Source of the DNA: Thermosynechococcus sp. M98_K2018_005
GTDB lineage: Bacteria; Cyanobacteriota; Cyanobacteriia; Thermosynechococcales; Thermosynechococcaceae
Assembly: GCF_015295825.1 (NCBI RefSeq)
Contig: NZ_DVEH01000070.1
Coordinates: 1-41,014, forward strand
Direction of reading: 5' to 3'
Length of the DNA: 41,014 nt
Shown here: piece after piece, positions 1 through 7,788 of the stretch
Layout of the letters: every line of letters starts with the position of its first letter
Numbering within the stretch: position 1 is the stretch's first letter
Notes under the pieces: generated by a model
Told to the model about the DNA's origin: nothing
Database searches by the model: none
Seen by the model: only the letters and a program-made list of their open reading frames with translations
Position numbers and translations under genes: made by a program

Positions 1-3000
1 CGGTACTATCACCGCACGGGGTGGACAATTCAGCGGCAACGGTGGCTTTGTGGAAACCTCCGGTCGAGAATTACTCAGCGTTCGAGGAAGAGTAGATACC
101 AGTGCAGTTAATGGTCAGCCCGGTACATGGCTCCTTGACCCACGCAACGTCACCATCTCCACCTCGCCGACGAATGGTGGTAGCTTCTCCGGCGATAATC
201 CTGATGTCTTTACCCCCACCACTGATGATGCCTTTGTTGAAAATACCGCCATTGAAGCTGCCCTCAATCTTGGCACTAGCGTCACAATCACAACAGGCGA
301 GACTGGCACTCAAGCAGGTGATATTTCTGTGCTTGCCCCGATTACCAAAACAGCCGGTGGCGATGCTTCCCTCACCTTGCAAGCGGCAAATAACATTTTT
401 GTTTCTAACAGCATTACTTCCCAAGCAGGCCGACTGAATATCATTCTCCATGCCGATACCGATAATAGCGGCGCAGGCGCCATTCGATTAAACTCAGTTC
501 AACTCATTTCTAACAGTGGGGATATTATTCTCGGGGGTGGTTCTGATCCCTTCACCAGTCCAGCGATCGGTGTCAACACTGCTGGGGTTAATATCGAAAA
601 CTCTACGCTCAATGCAGATGGTGGCCATATTAGGATTCATGGCAGCAGTGCAACAACTGATGGCAAAGAAGGGGTGTTGATCCGTGGGAGTTCAATCCTC
701 ACCTCAGAGTCTGGGGAGATCACCATTCTGGGGACAGGTGGTTCTAGTGTTTATAGCGCTGTGGATGGTATCTCGGTTCAGAACTCCTTCATCAGGGCCG
801 AGGCTGGCAATCTTACCTTAACGGGTACCGGGGGCCACAGCGCTGAAGGTTCTTCGAATGTTGGCATCGGTCTTGAAAATTCAGGAATCCAAACCACTAC
901 AGGCAATATTACCCTTACGGGTACTGGCGGTACGGGCTTTGCCTTCAGCATAGAAGGCATCCAGAGCAGATTCACCAGCATCACCAGTCAAGGTGGCAAC
1001 ATCACCCTCAGTGGCACAGGGGGAGAATCAAGCGCTGGGATTCGTTTCATCGCTGTTTCTGACACAGATTACCCTGCTGAAGTCAAAACGACTGGGAATG
1101 GGAACATTCTTATCGAAGGTCGCGGCACTGATGGTAATCCCGGCCTGGTCATGGAAGTCTTTAGCCCCCTCACGTTTGTTGTTCAGGATGGCGTACTGAC
1201 ATTGGCAGCCCAAGGGGGGATTGAAGTCTTTGGCGATCCTCGCTCTCTGCTGGATATTAATAGTACCGGGGCAGGCCGCCTTGTCTTTCAACCCATTGAT
1301 GCGGATACTCCCGTCGGCATTGGTGACGCACCGGGTGACTTAATCGTTGATCAATTTCTCCTCAATCAAATTACAGGGGGATTTTCCTTGGTTACGATTG
1401 GTCACCCTAGTGGTACTGGTCTCATTGATGTTCGCCCCTTCAGCCTCAACTACCATCTCGCCCTACAAACCCCCAGCGCAAGTTCCCTAGGTATTCAGTT
1501 CAATGGCTCCGGTACGACGAATCTCAATGGTCGCAATCTTACACTCAATAGCGGTGGCGGCGTTACCCAGGGCAGCCATTCTATTTCTGGGGGGACACTC
1601 CAACTCCTCGGACAGGGGACTTTCAGCCTTAACAACACCAACAATGAGTTGCAGGCACTCTCAGGAAATGTCACTGGAAATGTGAACTTGAGTAATCAAG
1701 ATACCCTAAGTATCGTTAGTTTCAACAATGGTGTCAATGGCCTCACCACTGGCATCAATACCAATGGCAATACCCTCATCCTCAGTTTAAACAGTGGGAA
1801 CCTAACCCAAAGTGCACCGATTCGAGCAGGTAGCTTGGGTTTAACTTTACGAGATGGCAGAGCAATACTAACCAACCCCGATAACCAAGTGGGGATACTA
1901 GCTGCTCAGTTGAACAGTTCGAGTGATCTGCAATTTGTCAATAACGGTACCCTTACTGTTGGCAGCGTTAACCCGACAGGCATTACAGGGCGCAGCATTT
2001 TCCTGCAAACATTAACAGGCGATATTGTTCTCAATGCACCAATTTCTGCCTTTGGGACTGGGGATGCGATTATCCTTGCTGCGGAAAATAACTTTATTAA
2101 CAACTATGGCTCAAATGTCTTCAGTACCCCCAATGGTCGCTGGCTAGTTTATTCCACTGACCCGAATCTCAATATCAATGGTGGCCTCACGGGTTCAGAG
2201 CAATTCAATACCACCTATCCTGAGTCTGCCCTATTTTCTGGTTCTGGTTTTCTTTATCGGGTTTCTCAAGCACCCCCCAGCCCACCGACAGAGCCACCAC
2301 CTCCACCAACGGAAACACCGCCACCACTACCTCCAGAACCCCAAATTCAAGAGAATCTGGGTCGGATCTTACTTAGCGAGGAGATACAAGGCACTCAAGT
2401 GCCCCAGAATACTGCTCAAGTCGTTTACTTCCCCGGAGTTGAGATCATCCGTCAGCAAATCAGTGCCGCTTTTGATCAGGGAGACTACAACAGTGCTATC
2501 AAACTGCTTCAGCAGCTTTATTCCTTTGAGTTTAGTGAGTACTTTGATAAATTTTTGAGCACTCCTAGTCAAGAGGGACTACAGTTCCTTGACATTGATC
2601 AAATCAAAGAATTACTAGGGCGTATGGCTCAAGAAACAGGTCAAAAACCTGCCCTGAGCTATGTCTTTTGGCGACCTGAACAGTTGGATATTCTCATTAT
2701 CACACCCGAAGGGGAACCCATTTATCAACCTGTTCGAGTGCCCCAAGAAGCAGTGCGCCGTGTCATTGCCGCCTTTAATCGCGAGGTGCGAGATCCAACG
2801 AAAACCAATAGCGAATCCTATCTACCCTTCGCGCAGCAGCTCTACCAATGGATGATGGGGGGTGTTGATGCTGAATTACAAGTACGAGGCATTAATACAC
2901 TGGTTTTCGCCCTTGATCAGGAGTTACGGAGTGTGGCGATCGCTGCTTTGCACACGGGGTCAAATCTTATTTCCTCGGCGGTTAGTGATAGTCCTATAGG

Positions 3001-3769
3001 TCGTAATGGTCAGTTCCTAGTGGAACGCTATAATTTGGGTCTCATTCCCAGTATCAACTTGGTGGATACCCGCTACCAACCATTGCAAAATGCCTCTGTA
3101 CTGGCAATGGGCGCTTCTGAGTTCACCAATCAAAGTCCTTTGCCAGCCGTTCCCATCGAGCTACAAACAATTACGCAACTGGTAGGCCAAGGGCAAGTAT
3201 TCCTCAATGAAGCCTTTACCGTCTCGAATCTAGAAACTCAGCGTCGCCGCAGTCTCTACCCTATTCTGCATCTAGCGACCCATGCTGAATTTAATGCAGG
3301 CAAGCTGCAAAATTCCTACATTCAGTTTTGGAACAAACAGCTTTCAATGTCTCAATTACAGCAGTTGCGGTTATTCCAGCCGCCTACAGAGCTAATGACG
3401 CTGAGTGCCTGTCGCACAGCGGTGGGAGATACTAATGCAGAATTGGGGTTTGCTGGTCTATCGCTCCAAGCGGGTGTGAAAAGTTCGGTTGCCAGCCTGT
3501 GGTATGTGAGTGATGAAGGAACACTGGCCTTGATGACGGCGTTCTATGGCTGGTTGAGAACTGCTCCAATTAAGGCAGAGGCTTTACGCCAAGCTCAACT
3601 GGCAATGATCCACCAGCAGGCCAGGATTGAGGGGAATCAGCTACGGCTGCTTAACCGAGGGGAAGAGCTTTCAATTCCTTTGCCCCAAGAAGTTCAAGTT
3701 GGGGGTGGGCGTCAATTTTCCCATCCGTACTTTTGGGCAGGGTTTACGATGATTGGCAGCCCTTGGTAG
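1..3769 (+). CDS. Filamentous-haemagglutinin-like exoprotein with C-terminal CHAT protease domain (5' end outside window)
   Basis: The reading frame is open from base 2, so the gene starts upstream; an internal GTG at 50 is not a convincing start because the haemagglutinin-type sequence GGQFSGNGGFVETSG spans it. The first two thirds are Gly/Asn/Thr-rich short repeats typical of the right-handed beta-helix of two-partner-secretion exoproteins. A proline-rich linker follows at about 2270-2345. The C-terminal 450 codons end in a CHAT (caspase HetF-associated with TPR) peptidase fold: the catalytic His is in LATHAEF (His codon at 3281) and the Cys in LSACRTA (Cys codon at 3410), with the usual closing HPYFWAGF. 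Probably exported and cell-surface or secreted; the partner transporter is not in the window. Codon usage looks more AT-rich than in neighbours, and only one HIP1 site occurs. Architecture is confident, substrate unknown. Confidence 0.85.
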   Translation, partial: GTITARGGQFSGNGGFVETSGRELLSVRGRVDTSAVNGQPGTWLLDPRNVTISTSPTNGGSFSGDNPDVFTPTTDDAFVENTAIEAALNLGTSVTITTGETGTQAGDISVLAPITKTAGGDASLTLQAANNIFVSNSITSQAGRLNIILHADTDNSGAGAIRLNSVQLISNSGDIILGGGSDPFTSPAIGVNTAGVNIENSTLNADGGHIRIHGSSATTDGKEGVLIRGSSILTSESGEITILGTGGSSVYSAVDGISVQNSFIRAEAGNLTLTGTGGHSAEGSSNVGIGLENSGIQTTTGNITLTGTGGTGFAFSIEGIQSRFTSITSQGGNITLSGTGGESSAGIRFIAVSDTDYPAEVKTTGNGNILIEGRGTDGNPGLVMEVFSPLTFVVQDGVLTLAAQGGIEVFGDPRSLLDINSTGAGRLVFQPIDADTPVGIGDAPGDLIVDQFLLNQITGGFSLVTIGHPSGTGLIDVRPFSLNYHLALQTPSASSLGIQFNGSGTTNLNGRNLTLNSGGGVTQGSHSISGGTLQLLGQGTFSLNNTNNELQALSGNVTGNVNLSNQDTLSIVSFNNGVNGLTTGINTNGNTLILSLNSGNLTQSAPIRAGSLGLTLRDGRAILTNPDNQVGILAAQLNSSSDLQFVNNGTLTVGSVNPTGITGRSIFLQTLTGDIVLNAPISAFGTGDAIILAAENNFINNYGSNVFSTPNGRWLVYSTDPNLNINGGLTGSEQFNTTYPESALFSGSGFLYRVSQAPPSPPTEPPPPPTETPPPLPPEPQIQENLGRILLSEEIQGTQVPQNTAQVVYFPGVEIIRQQISAAFDQGDYNSAIKLLQQLYSFEFSEYFDKFLSTPSQEGLQFLDIDQIKELLGRMAQETGQKPALSYVFWRPEQLDILIITPEGEPIYQPVRVPQEAVRRVIAAFNREVRDPTKTNSESYLPFAQQLYQWMMGGVDAELQVRGINTLVFALDQELRSVAIAALHTGSNLISSAVSDSPIGRNGQFLVERYNLGLIPSINLVDTRYQPLQNASVLAMGASEFTNQSPLPAVPIELQTITQLVGQGQVFLNEAFTVSNLETQRRRSLYPILHLATHAEFNAGKLQNSYIQFWNKQLSMSQLQQLRLFQPPTELMTLSACRTAVGDTNAELGFAGLSLQAGVKSSVASLWYVSDEGTLALMTAFYGWLRTAPIKAEALRQAQLAMIHQQARIEGNQLRLLNRGEELSIPLPQEVQVGGGRQFSHPYFWAGFTMIGSPW
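713..1030 (+). repeat. Four in-frame 31-32 codon repeats in the beta-helix region
   Basis: The motif G-N/E-I/L-T-L-x-G-T-G-G recurs at codons beginning 713, 806, 902 and 995, a spacing of 93, 96 and 93 bases. A degenerate fifth copy (GNILIEGRG) lies near 1100. The repeats encode coils of the predicted beta-helix of the haemagglutinin-like exoprotein and could vary in number between strains. Confidence 0.75.
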
Positions 3770-3803
3770 CCCTAGGAAGAAGTTTTTGCTTTACCATTTG
3801 GGA

Positions 3804-4340
3804 TTACCCATCAGCAAGAACGGGGGTACTGGGGCTGAGTTTGGCTGTTGGTGGATTGATGCTGCTGGGGAGGGTTTGCATCAGGTTTGCCATTTCAAGG
3901 GCATTGAGGGCATATTCCCAACCTTTGTTGCTTTTGATGCCAGCGCGCTCAAGGGCCTGTTGCATCGTGTCGGTGGTGAGAATGCCGTAGATAATCGGCA
4001 CACCCGTTTGCATAGAGGCGGTGGCAATGCCTTTGGTGACTTCAGCAGCCACATAATCAAAGTGGGGGGTTTGGCCACGGATGACTGCCCCTAGACAAAT
4101 AATGGCAGCATAGCGACGACTGGCCGCCAGTTGAGCTGCCACAAGGGGAATTTCAAAACTACCGGGAACCCAAGCATAGTCCACTTGAGAACCGTGGGGA
4201 TTGGGATCAACGCCGTGACGACGCAGACAATCTTGGCAACCCTCTAGCAGTTTGGTCGTAATCAGGTCATTGAAGCGGGAAATCACAATGCCAAAGCGAG
4301 GCGTTCCCAGAACTTGATAGGTGCCTTCAAAAACAGCCAT
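3804..4340 (-). CDS. ribH: 6,7-dimethyl-8-ribityllumazine synthase
   Basis: Penultimate enzyme of riboflavin biosynthesis; condenses 5-amino-6-ribitylaminouracil with 3,4-dihydroxy-2-butanone 4-phosphate in the cytoplasm. The 178-residue protein shows the family landmarks: SRFND at 21-25, WVPGSFEIP at 57-65, and [14 protein letters not shown] at 84-97 with catalytic His93. The C-terminus carries about 20 extra Pro/Ser/Thr-rich residues beyond the usual end, which are common in cyanobacterial versions. ATG start. It is convergent with the CHAT gene and lies 47 bases downstream of another minus-strand gene, so the two could share a transcript. Confidence 0.96.
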   Translation of the reverse strand: MAVFEGTYQVLGTPRFGIVISRFNDLITTKLLEGCQDCLRRHGVDPNPHGSQVDYAWVPGSFEIPLVAAQLAASRRYAAIICLGAVIRGQTPHFDYVAAEVTKGIATASMQTGVPIIYGILTTDTMQQALERAGIKSNKGWEYALNALEMANLMQTLPSSINPPTAKLSPSTPVLADG

Positions 4341-4387
4341 AGGTGGAGGTGCGAAATCTTACCCAAAAGAGTATAACCTGCAACGGC

Positions 4388-4837
4388 CTAGGGGGAGCGA
4401 TCGCCCTGCTCCACGAGGAAGTCTTGGGACTGCCACTGCCGCACAATACTGGTTAACTTGGTAACAAATGGGTCAGACGCTAAATCAGGGTGAAATTCGC
4501 TAATTGTATTCCTAGGTGTCTCTGAAAGGCGAGAGGGAGCAGGTTCCGGCACACTAATGGGTAATGACTGGCAGATAATGGCTTCAAACTCACTGTTGAA
4601 GTGATAAATCGGTTGCTCACGCCGTTGCCATAGCTCTAAAATTTGCTCTACGGAAACGGCTTTATAGCGCCCCAGATAGAGGGCTTCAATGAGGGCAAGG
4701 CGAATCCAACGGGGAGGAAAATGGCGCAACCAGCGATCTAGAATGACCTCAACTGAGGAGCCATCCAAATCAAACCCATATTGACGTAGCAGGCGATCGG
4801 CAGCCTGAATGGCGGCATTGTTGCCAATATGTGCCAT
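4388..4837 (-). CDS. Conserved cyanobacterial protein of unknown function
   Basis: About 149 residues from the ATG chosen here (MAHIGNNAAI). The frame stays open upstream to a TTG at 4939, but that 34-residue extension looks unlike a conserved N-terminus and would take up most of the space between this gene and divergent thiG. The middle is helix-rich with a basic stretch (RWLRHFPPRWIRLALIEALYLGRYKAVS) and a block reading RREQPIYHFNSEFEA, which looks like a conserved core; the last 50 residues are low in conservation signals. I cannot name a family. The position just upstream of ribH on the same strand suggests co-transcription but says little about its job. Confidence 0.7.
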   Translation of the reverse strand: MAHIGNNAAIQAADRLLRQYGFDLDGSSVEVILDRWLRHFPPRWIRLALIEALYLGRYKAVSVEQILELWQRREQPIYHFNSEFEAIICQSLPISVPEPAPSRLSETPRNTISEFHPDLASDPFVTKLTSIVRQWQSQDFLVEQGDRSP

Positions 4838-4961
4838 GCACCAATGTTGCACTCCCAAAGCTATGGTGCCTCTATGATGCCACAAGTTTTCCAAAGTCGC
4901 AGCAGTGAAGAGCGTAACCCTGATATCGTAGAAAGGCAAACCCTAATGCTACAAGTGCATC

Positions 4962-5795
4962 ATGGTGACTGCGCCGCCTCCTGAGCTATTGATTGAAGAT
5001 GCCCCGCTAACGATCGCGGGGCGGCAGTTCCGTTCACGCCTGATGACCGGTACGGGCAAGTATCGTTCCATTGCGGATCTACAGGCTAGTGTTGCCGCGA
5101 GTGGCTGTGAAATTGTTACGGTAGCTGTACGTCGCGTTCAAACCAATGCCCCCGGTCACGAAGGACTTGTGGATGCCCTTGACTGGAGTAAAATCTGGCT
5201 GCTGCCCAACACCGCTGGCTGTCAAACCGCTGAGGAGGCGATTCGGGTTGCCCGCTTAGGCCGAGAAATGGCCAAGCTCTTGGGTCAAGAGGACAACAAC
5301 TTTGTCAAGCTAGAGGTGATTCCCGACCCGAAATATTTGCTGCCCGATCCTTTTGGCACGCTTACAGCCGCAGAACAACTGGTCAAAGAAGGATTTGCGG
5401 TTCTTCCCTACATCAATGCAGATCCCCTGCTGGCCAAGCGCCTTGAGGAAGTGGGCTGTGTTACTGTGATGCCTTTGGCCTCCCCCATTGGTTCGGGGCA
5501 AGGTCTGCGTAATGCCGCCAATATTCAAATCATTATTGATCAAGCCAGTGTTCCCGTTGTGGTTGATGCGGGCATTGGCACCCCCAGTGAGGCGGCCGCC
5601 GCGATGGAGTTAGGGGCAGATGCACTCTTGATTAATACCGCGATCGCCCAAGCGGGAAATGCCCCAGCAATGGCCAAAGCCATGGCACTCGCAACCACTG
5701 CTGGCCGTCTTGCCTACTTAGCGGGTCGGATTCCGGTCAAACCCTATGCCAGTGCCAGTTCACCAACGACAGGGACAATTACGACAGCACCATGA
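4962..5795 (+). CDS. thiG: Thiazole synthase
   Basis: Forms the thiazole phosphate of thiamine from 1-deoxy-D-xylulose 5-phosphate, dehydroglycine and ThiS thiocarboxylate. The 277-residue TIM-barrel protein has the N-terminal LMTGTGKY, the Schiff-base lysine in FVKLEVIPD (Lys116), the phosphate-binding [11 protein letters not shown] and [13 protein letters not shown] blocks, and the closing [13 protein letters not shown] typical of cyanobacterial ThiG. ATG start at 4962 with no strong Shine-Dalgarno. No TPP riboswitch is visible in the 124 bases upstream. Its stop overlaps the start of the next gene by four bases (ATGA). Confidence 0.97.
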   Translation: MVTAPPPELLIEDAPLTIAGRQFRSRLMTGTGKYRSIADLQASVAASGCEIVTVAVRRVQTNAPGHEGLVDALDWSKIWLLPNTAGCQTAEEAIRVARLGREMAKLLGQEDNNFVKLEVIPDPKYLLPDPFGTLTAAEQLVKEGFAVLPYINADPLLAKRLEEVGCVTVMPLASPIGSGQGLRNAANIQIIIDQASVPVVVDAGIGTPSEAAAAMELGADALLINTAIAQAGNAPAMAKAMALATTAGRLAYLAGRIPVKPYASASSPTTGTITTAP

Positions 5796-6946
5796 TTATT
5801 GTGCTCATTCTACTGAGCCTGTTAAGTCTGACGGGTACCGCCTCTTACCTGATTGCGGGGGGGTTAACGCTACAATTTTTTGGCCAGAAAACACCTCAGC
5901 GCCTCGATCCGGCACCAGCGGTCTCCCTGCTTGTTCCTGTCTGTGGTTTGGATGCTGGCGCTTGGGAAAATTGGTCATCGCTGTGTGAGCAGGACTACGC
6001 GACCTACGAAGTGCTCTTTGGCGTCCAAGACCTGCCAGATCCCGCCTTGCCCGTTCTCAAAGAACTGTGTCAAAAGTATCCCGATCGCGCCCGCTGGTAC
6101 CTTTGCAATGAGATTCGCGGCATTAACCGCAAGATGAGTAACCTCTCGCAACTCTTGCCCCATGCCCGCTACGATGTGATTGTGTTAGCCGATAGCGACG
6201 TGCGCGTCACTCGTGTCTATCTCAGGAGCATTACCGCTCCCTTGGCGGATCCAACCATTGGCGTGGTTACCTGCGGCTACATTGATCACCATCCCAAACG
6301 CTTAGGGGCTGCTTTTCTAGCCATGGGGCGCTGCATTGACTTTATCCCCAGTGTGCTGATTGCGCGTTTTCTTGATGGTGGATTGCGGTTTGCCATTGGC
6401 CCAACGGTGGTGCTGCGGCGGCAGGTGCTTGAAGACATTGGCGGCTTTGAGATTGCCCTCAACCGCATTGGTGACGACTACCGACTGGGCTATACCGCTT
6501 GGCAGGCGGGTTATCGAGTAGAGCTATCTAGGTATGTCCTTGACAACGATTGCAGTGATGAATCTTTCCTAAAGGCCGTGCAACGGGAACTGCGCTGGGC
6601 ACGCACGATTCGCTCCAATCGCGGCAATCAGTATTTTGGCATGGTGTTTATCTTTGGCACCGTCTATAGTGCCCTGCTGTGGGGACTGTTTCCAACCCCA
6701 TGGACTCTCAGCGTCTTTCTCGGGGTTCAGGGCATTCGCTGGTTGCAGGCCATCATCAGCATGGTCTTGATGGGCACTCCTCGGCTGCTGTTGTGGCTCT
6801 GGCTATTGCCCCTGCGGGATGTGATGAGCTTCCTCATTTGGCTGGGGGGCTGTTTTGGCAATCGCATCTATTGGCGCGGTCGCTGGTTGCGAGTCTATCG
6901 CCACGGTCAATTGCAAGAAATTGTTAAGGATTCTCAAGGGTCGTAA
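5792..6946 (+). CDS. Ceramide-glucosyltransferase-like glycosyltransferase (GT21/HpnI type), membrane protein
   Basis: A 384-residue inner-membrane glycosyltransferase with an N-terminal membrane segment (about 1-25), a GT-A catalytic domain, and two or three C-terminal hydrophobic segments (about 283-350). GT21 motifs are present in order: DSD at 134-136, DD at 228-229 (in GDDYRLG), and QRELRW at 264-269. HpnI, the hopanoid N-acetylglucosamine transferase, and glucosylceramide synthases share this layout. Cyanobacteria make hopanoids and glucosylated glycerolipids (the galactolipid precursor enzyme MgdA is also in this superfamily), so a lipid acceptor is likely but the exact one is not determined here. 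Translationally coupled to thiG through an ATGA overlap. Confidence 0.85.
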   Translation: MIIVLILLSLLSLTGTASYLIAGGLTLQFFGQKTPQRLDPAPAVSLLVPVCGLDAGAWENWSSLCEQDYATYEVLFGVQDLPDPALPVLKELCQKYPDRARWYLCNEIRGINRKMSNLSQLLPHARYDVIVLADSDVRVTRVYLRSITAPLADPTIGVVTCGYIDHHPKRLGAAFLAMGRCIDFIPSVLIARFLDGGLRFAIGPTVVLRRQVLEDIGGFEIALNRIGDDYRLGYTAWQAGYRVELSRYVLDNDCSDESFLKAVQRELRWARTIRSNRGNQYFGMVFIFGTVYSALLWGLFPTPWTLSVFLGVQGIRWLQAIISMVLMGTPRLLLWLWLLPLRDVMSFLIWLGGCFGNRIYWRGRWLRVYRHGQLQEIVKDSQGS

Positions 6947-6998
6947 AGCTCGCTTGTTAGAATAGCTGCACTGTAACGCTGAATTGAGGTTTGTTTCG

Positions 6999-7169
6999 AT
7001 GCGCTATACCACCGATGAGGGCGGTCGCCTAAACAACTTTGCCATTGAACCCAAGGTCTATCAAGCGCAGCCTTGGACACCTCAGCAAAAAGTACGGGCA
7101 GCCCTGTTGGTTGTGGGGGGATTGCTCTTAGTGGCTGGCTTGGTGGCGATCGCCGTCGGAGTGAGCTAA
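6999..7169 (+). CDS. psb34: Photosystem II assembly factor Psb34
   Basis: A 56-residue single-helix protein. The N-terminus MRYTTDEGGRLNNFAIEPKV followed by QPWTP and one hydrophobic segment near the C-terminus matches Psb34, a small thylakoid protein related to high-light-inducible proteins that binds CP47 in photosystem II assembly intermediates. I chose ATG 6999 rather than an in-frame TTG at 6984 because GAGG lies 9 bases upstream of the ATG and conservation begins there. A possible -10 (TAGAAT, near 6956-6961) lies in the short gap after the glycosyltransferase gene. tsaB begins immediately downstream. Confidence 0.92.
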   Translation: MRYTTDEGGRLNNFAIEPKVYQAQPWTPQQKVRAALLVVGGLLLVAGLVAIAVGVS

Positions 7170-7173
7170 TCTG
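7158..7173 (+). promoter_or_regulatory. Shine-Dalgarno and candidate CTG start codon of tsaB
   Basis: GGAG at 7158-7161 is followed after 9 bases by CTG at 7171. Reading from this CTG gives LLCLGFDTSDATLV, the expected TsaB N-terminus. No ATG, GTG or TTG exists in that frame between the upstream stop (TGA at 7162) and the CTG, and the next canonical start (GTG 7210) would delete the conserved D-T-S strand. The Shine-Dalgarno lies inside the end of psb34, whose stop is at 7167-7169, so the two genes are probably translationally coupled. Confidence 0.6.
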
Positions 7174-7788
7174 CTTTGTCTTGGTTTTGATACGAGCGAT
7201 GCCACACTGGTGGCCGGTCTCTATGATTTAGGGGCAGAACAACTGCTAGAGGTGAAAACATGGCTCTTGGGTCGAGAACTGGCCAGCCAACTTCACCCTT
7301 GCCTTGGGGAACTGATGGGTCGCTACACTTGGGGTGAACTGGGGGCGATCGCCATTGGCTGTGGGCCAGGCAGCTTTACGGGAACGCGCTTGGGGGTAGT
7401 CACTGCCCGCCTCCTAGCCCAACAACTGGGAGTTCCCCTTTTGGGTCTGTCTAGCCTTGGCACAATGGCGTGGCACTATCGTGATGAACTCATAGAACAG
7501 GATGGGGTGGTGTCGCGTCGTGCCCAGCAGGGGCATCAGTACCTTGGCATTTACCGTTACCAGGGGGGGAGTCTCAACTCTCTTTGGGGCGATCGCCTGC
7601 TGGCAGACCACGACGCAGAAACGCTTTTAGCCACTTGGCCTCACCCCTACAAACACCTGAATCCCCCCAACCCCACTGACTATGGCCACGCTCTGCTCAC
7701 ATGGGCAGCCCAACAGTGGCACGATACACTAAGGGCAGGGGAAAAACTCCCCCATTGGTCAAGCGTGATGCCCCTCTATGGCAAATAA
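7171..7788 (+). CDS. tsaB: tRNA threonylcarbamoyladenosine biosynthesis protein TsaB
   Basis: Partner of TsaD in the complex that makes t6A at position 37 of ANN-decoding tRNAs. About 205 residues if translation begins at CTG 7171. The ASKHA-fold landmarks are visible: LGFDTSDATL at the N-terminus, and IAIGCGPGSFTGTRLG-like sequence in the middle, then GLSSLGTMA. The C-terminal half is less conserved, as in other TsaB proteins. A conventional GTG start at 7210 would give 192 residues lacking the first beta strand. The last 11 bases overlap the next gene's start. Confidence 0.88.
   Translation: MLCLGFDTSDATLVAGLYDLGAEQLLEVKTWLLGRELASQLHPCLGELMGRYTWGELGAIAIGCGPGSFTGTRLGVVTARLLAQQLGVPLLGLSSLGTMAWHYRDELIEQDGVVSRRAQQGHQYLGIYRYQGGSLNSLWGDRLLADHDAETLLATWPHPYKHLNPPNPTDYGHALLTWAAQQWHDTLRAGEKLPHWSSVMPLYGK

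Noticed and set aside
4838-4961. Possible thiamine pyrophosphate riboswitch before thiG
   Set aside because: No conserved THI-box sequence (CUGAGA, then ACCUGAUCUGG) is seen.
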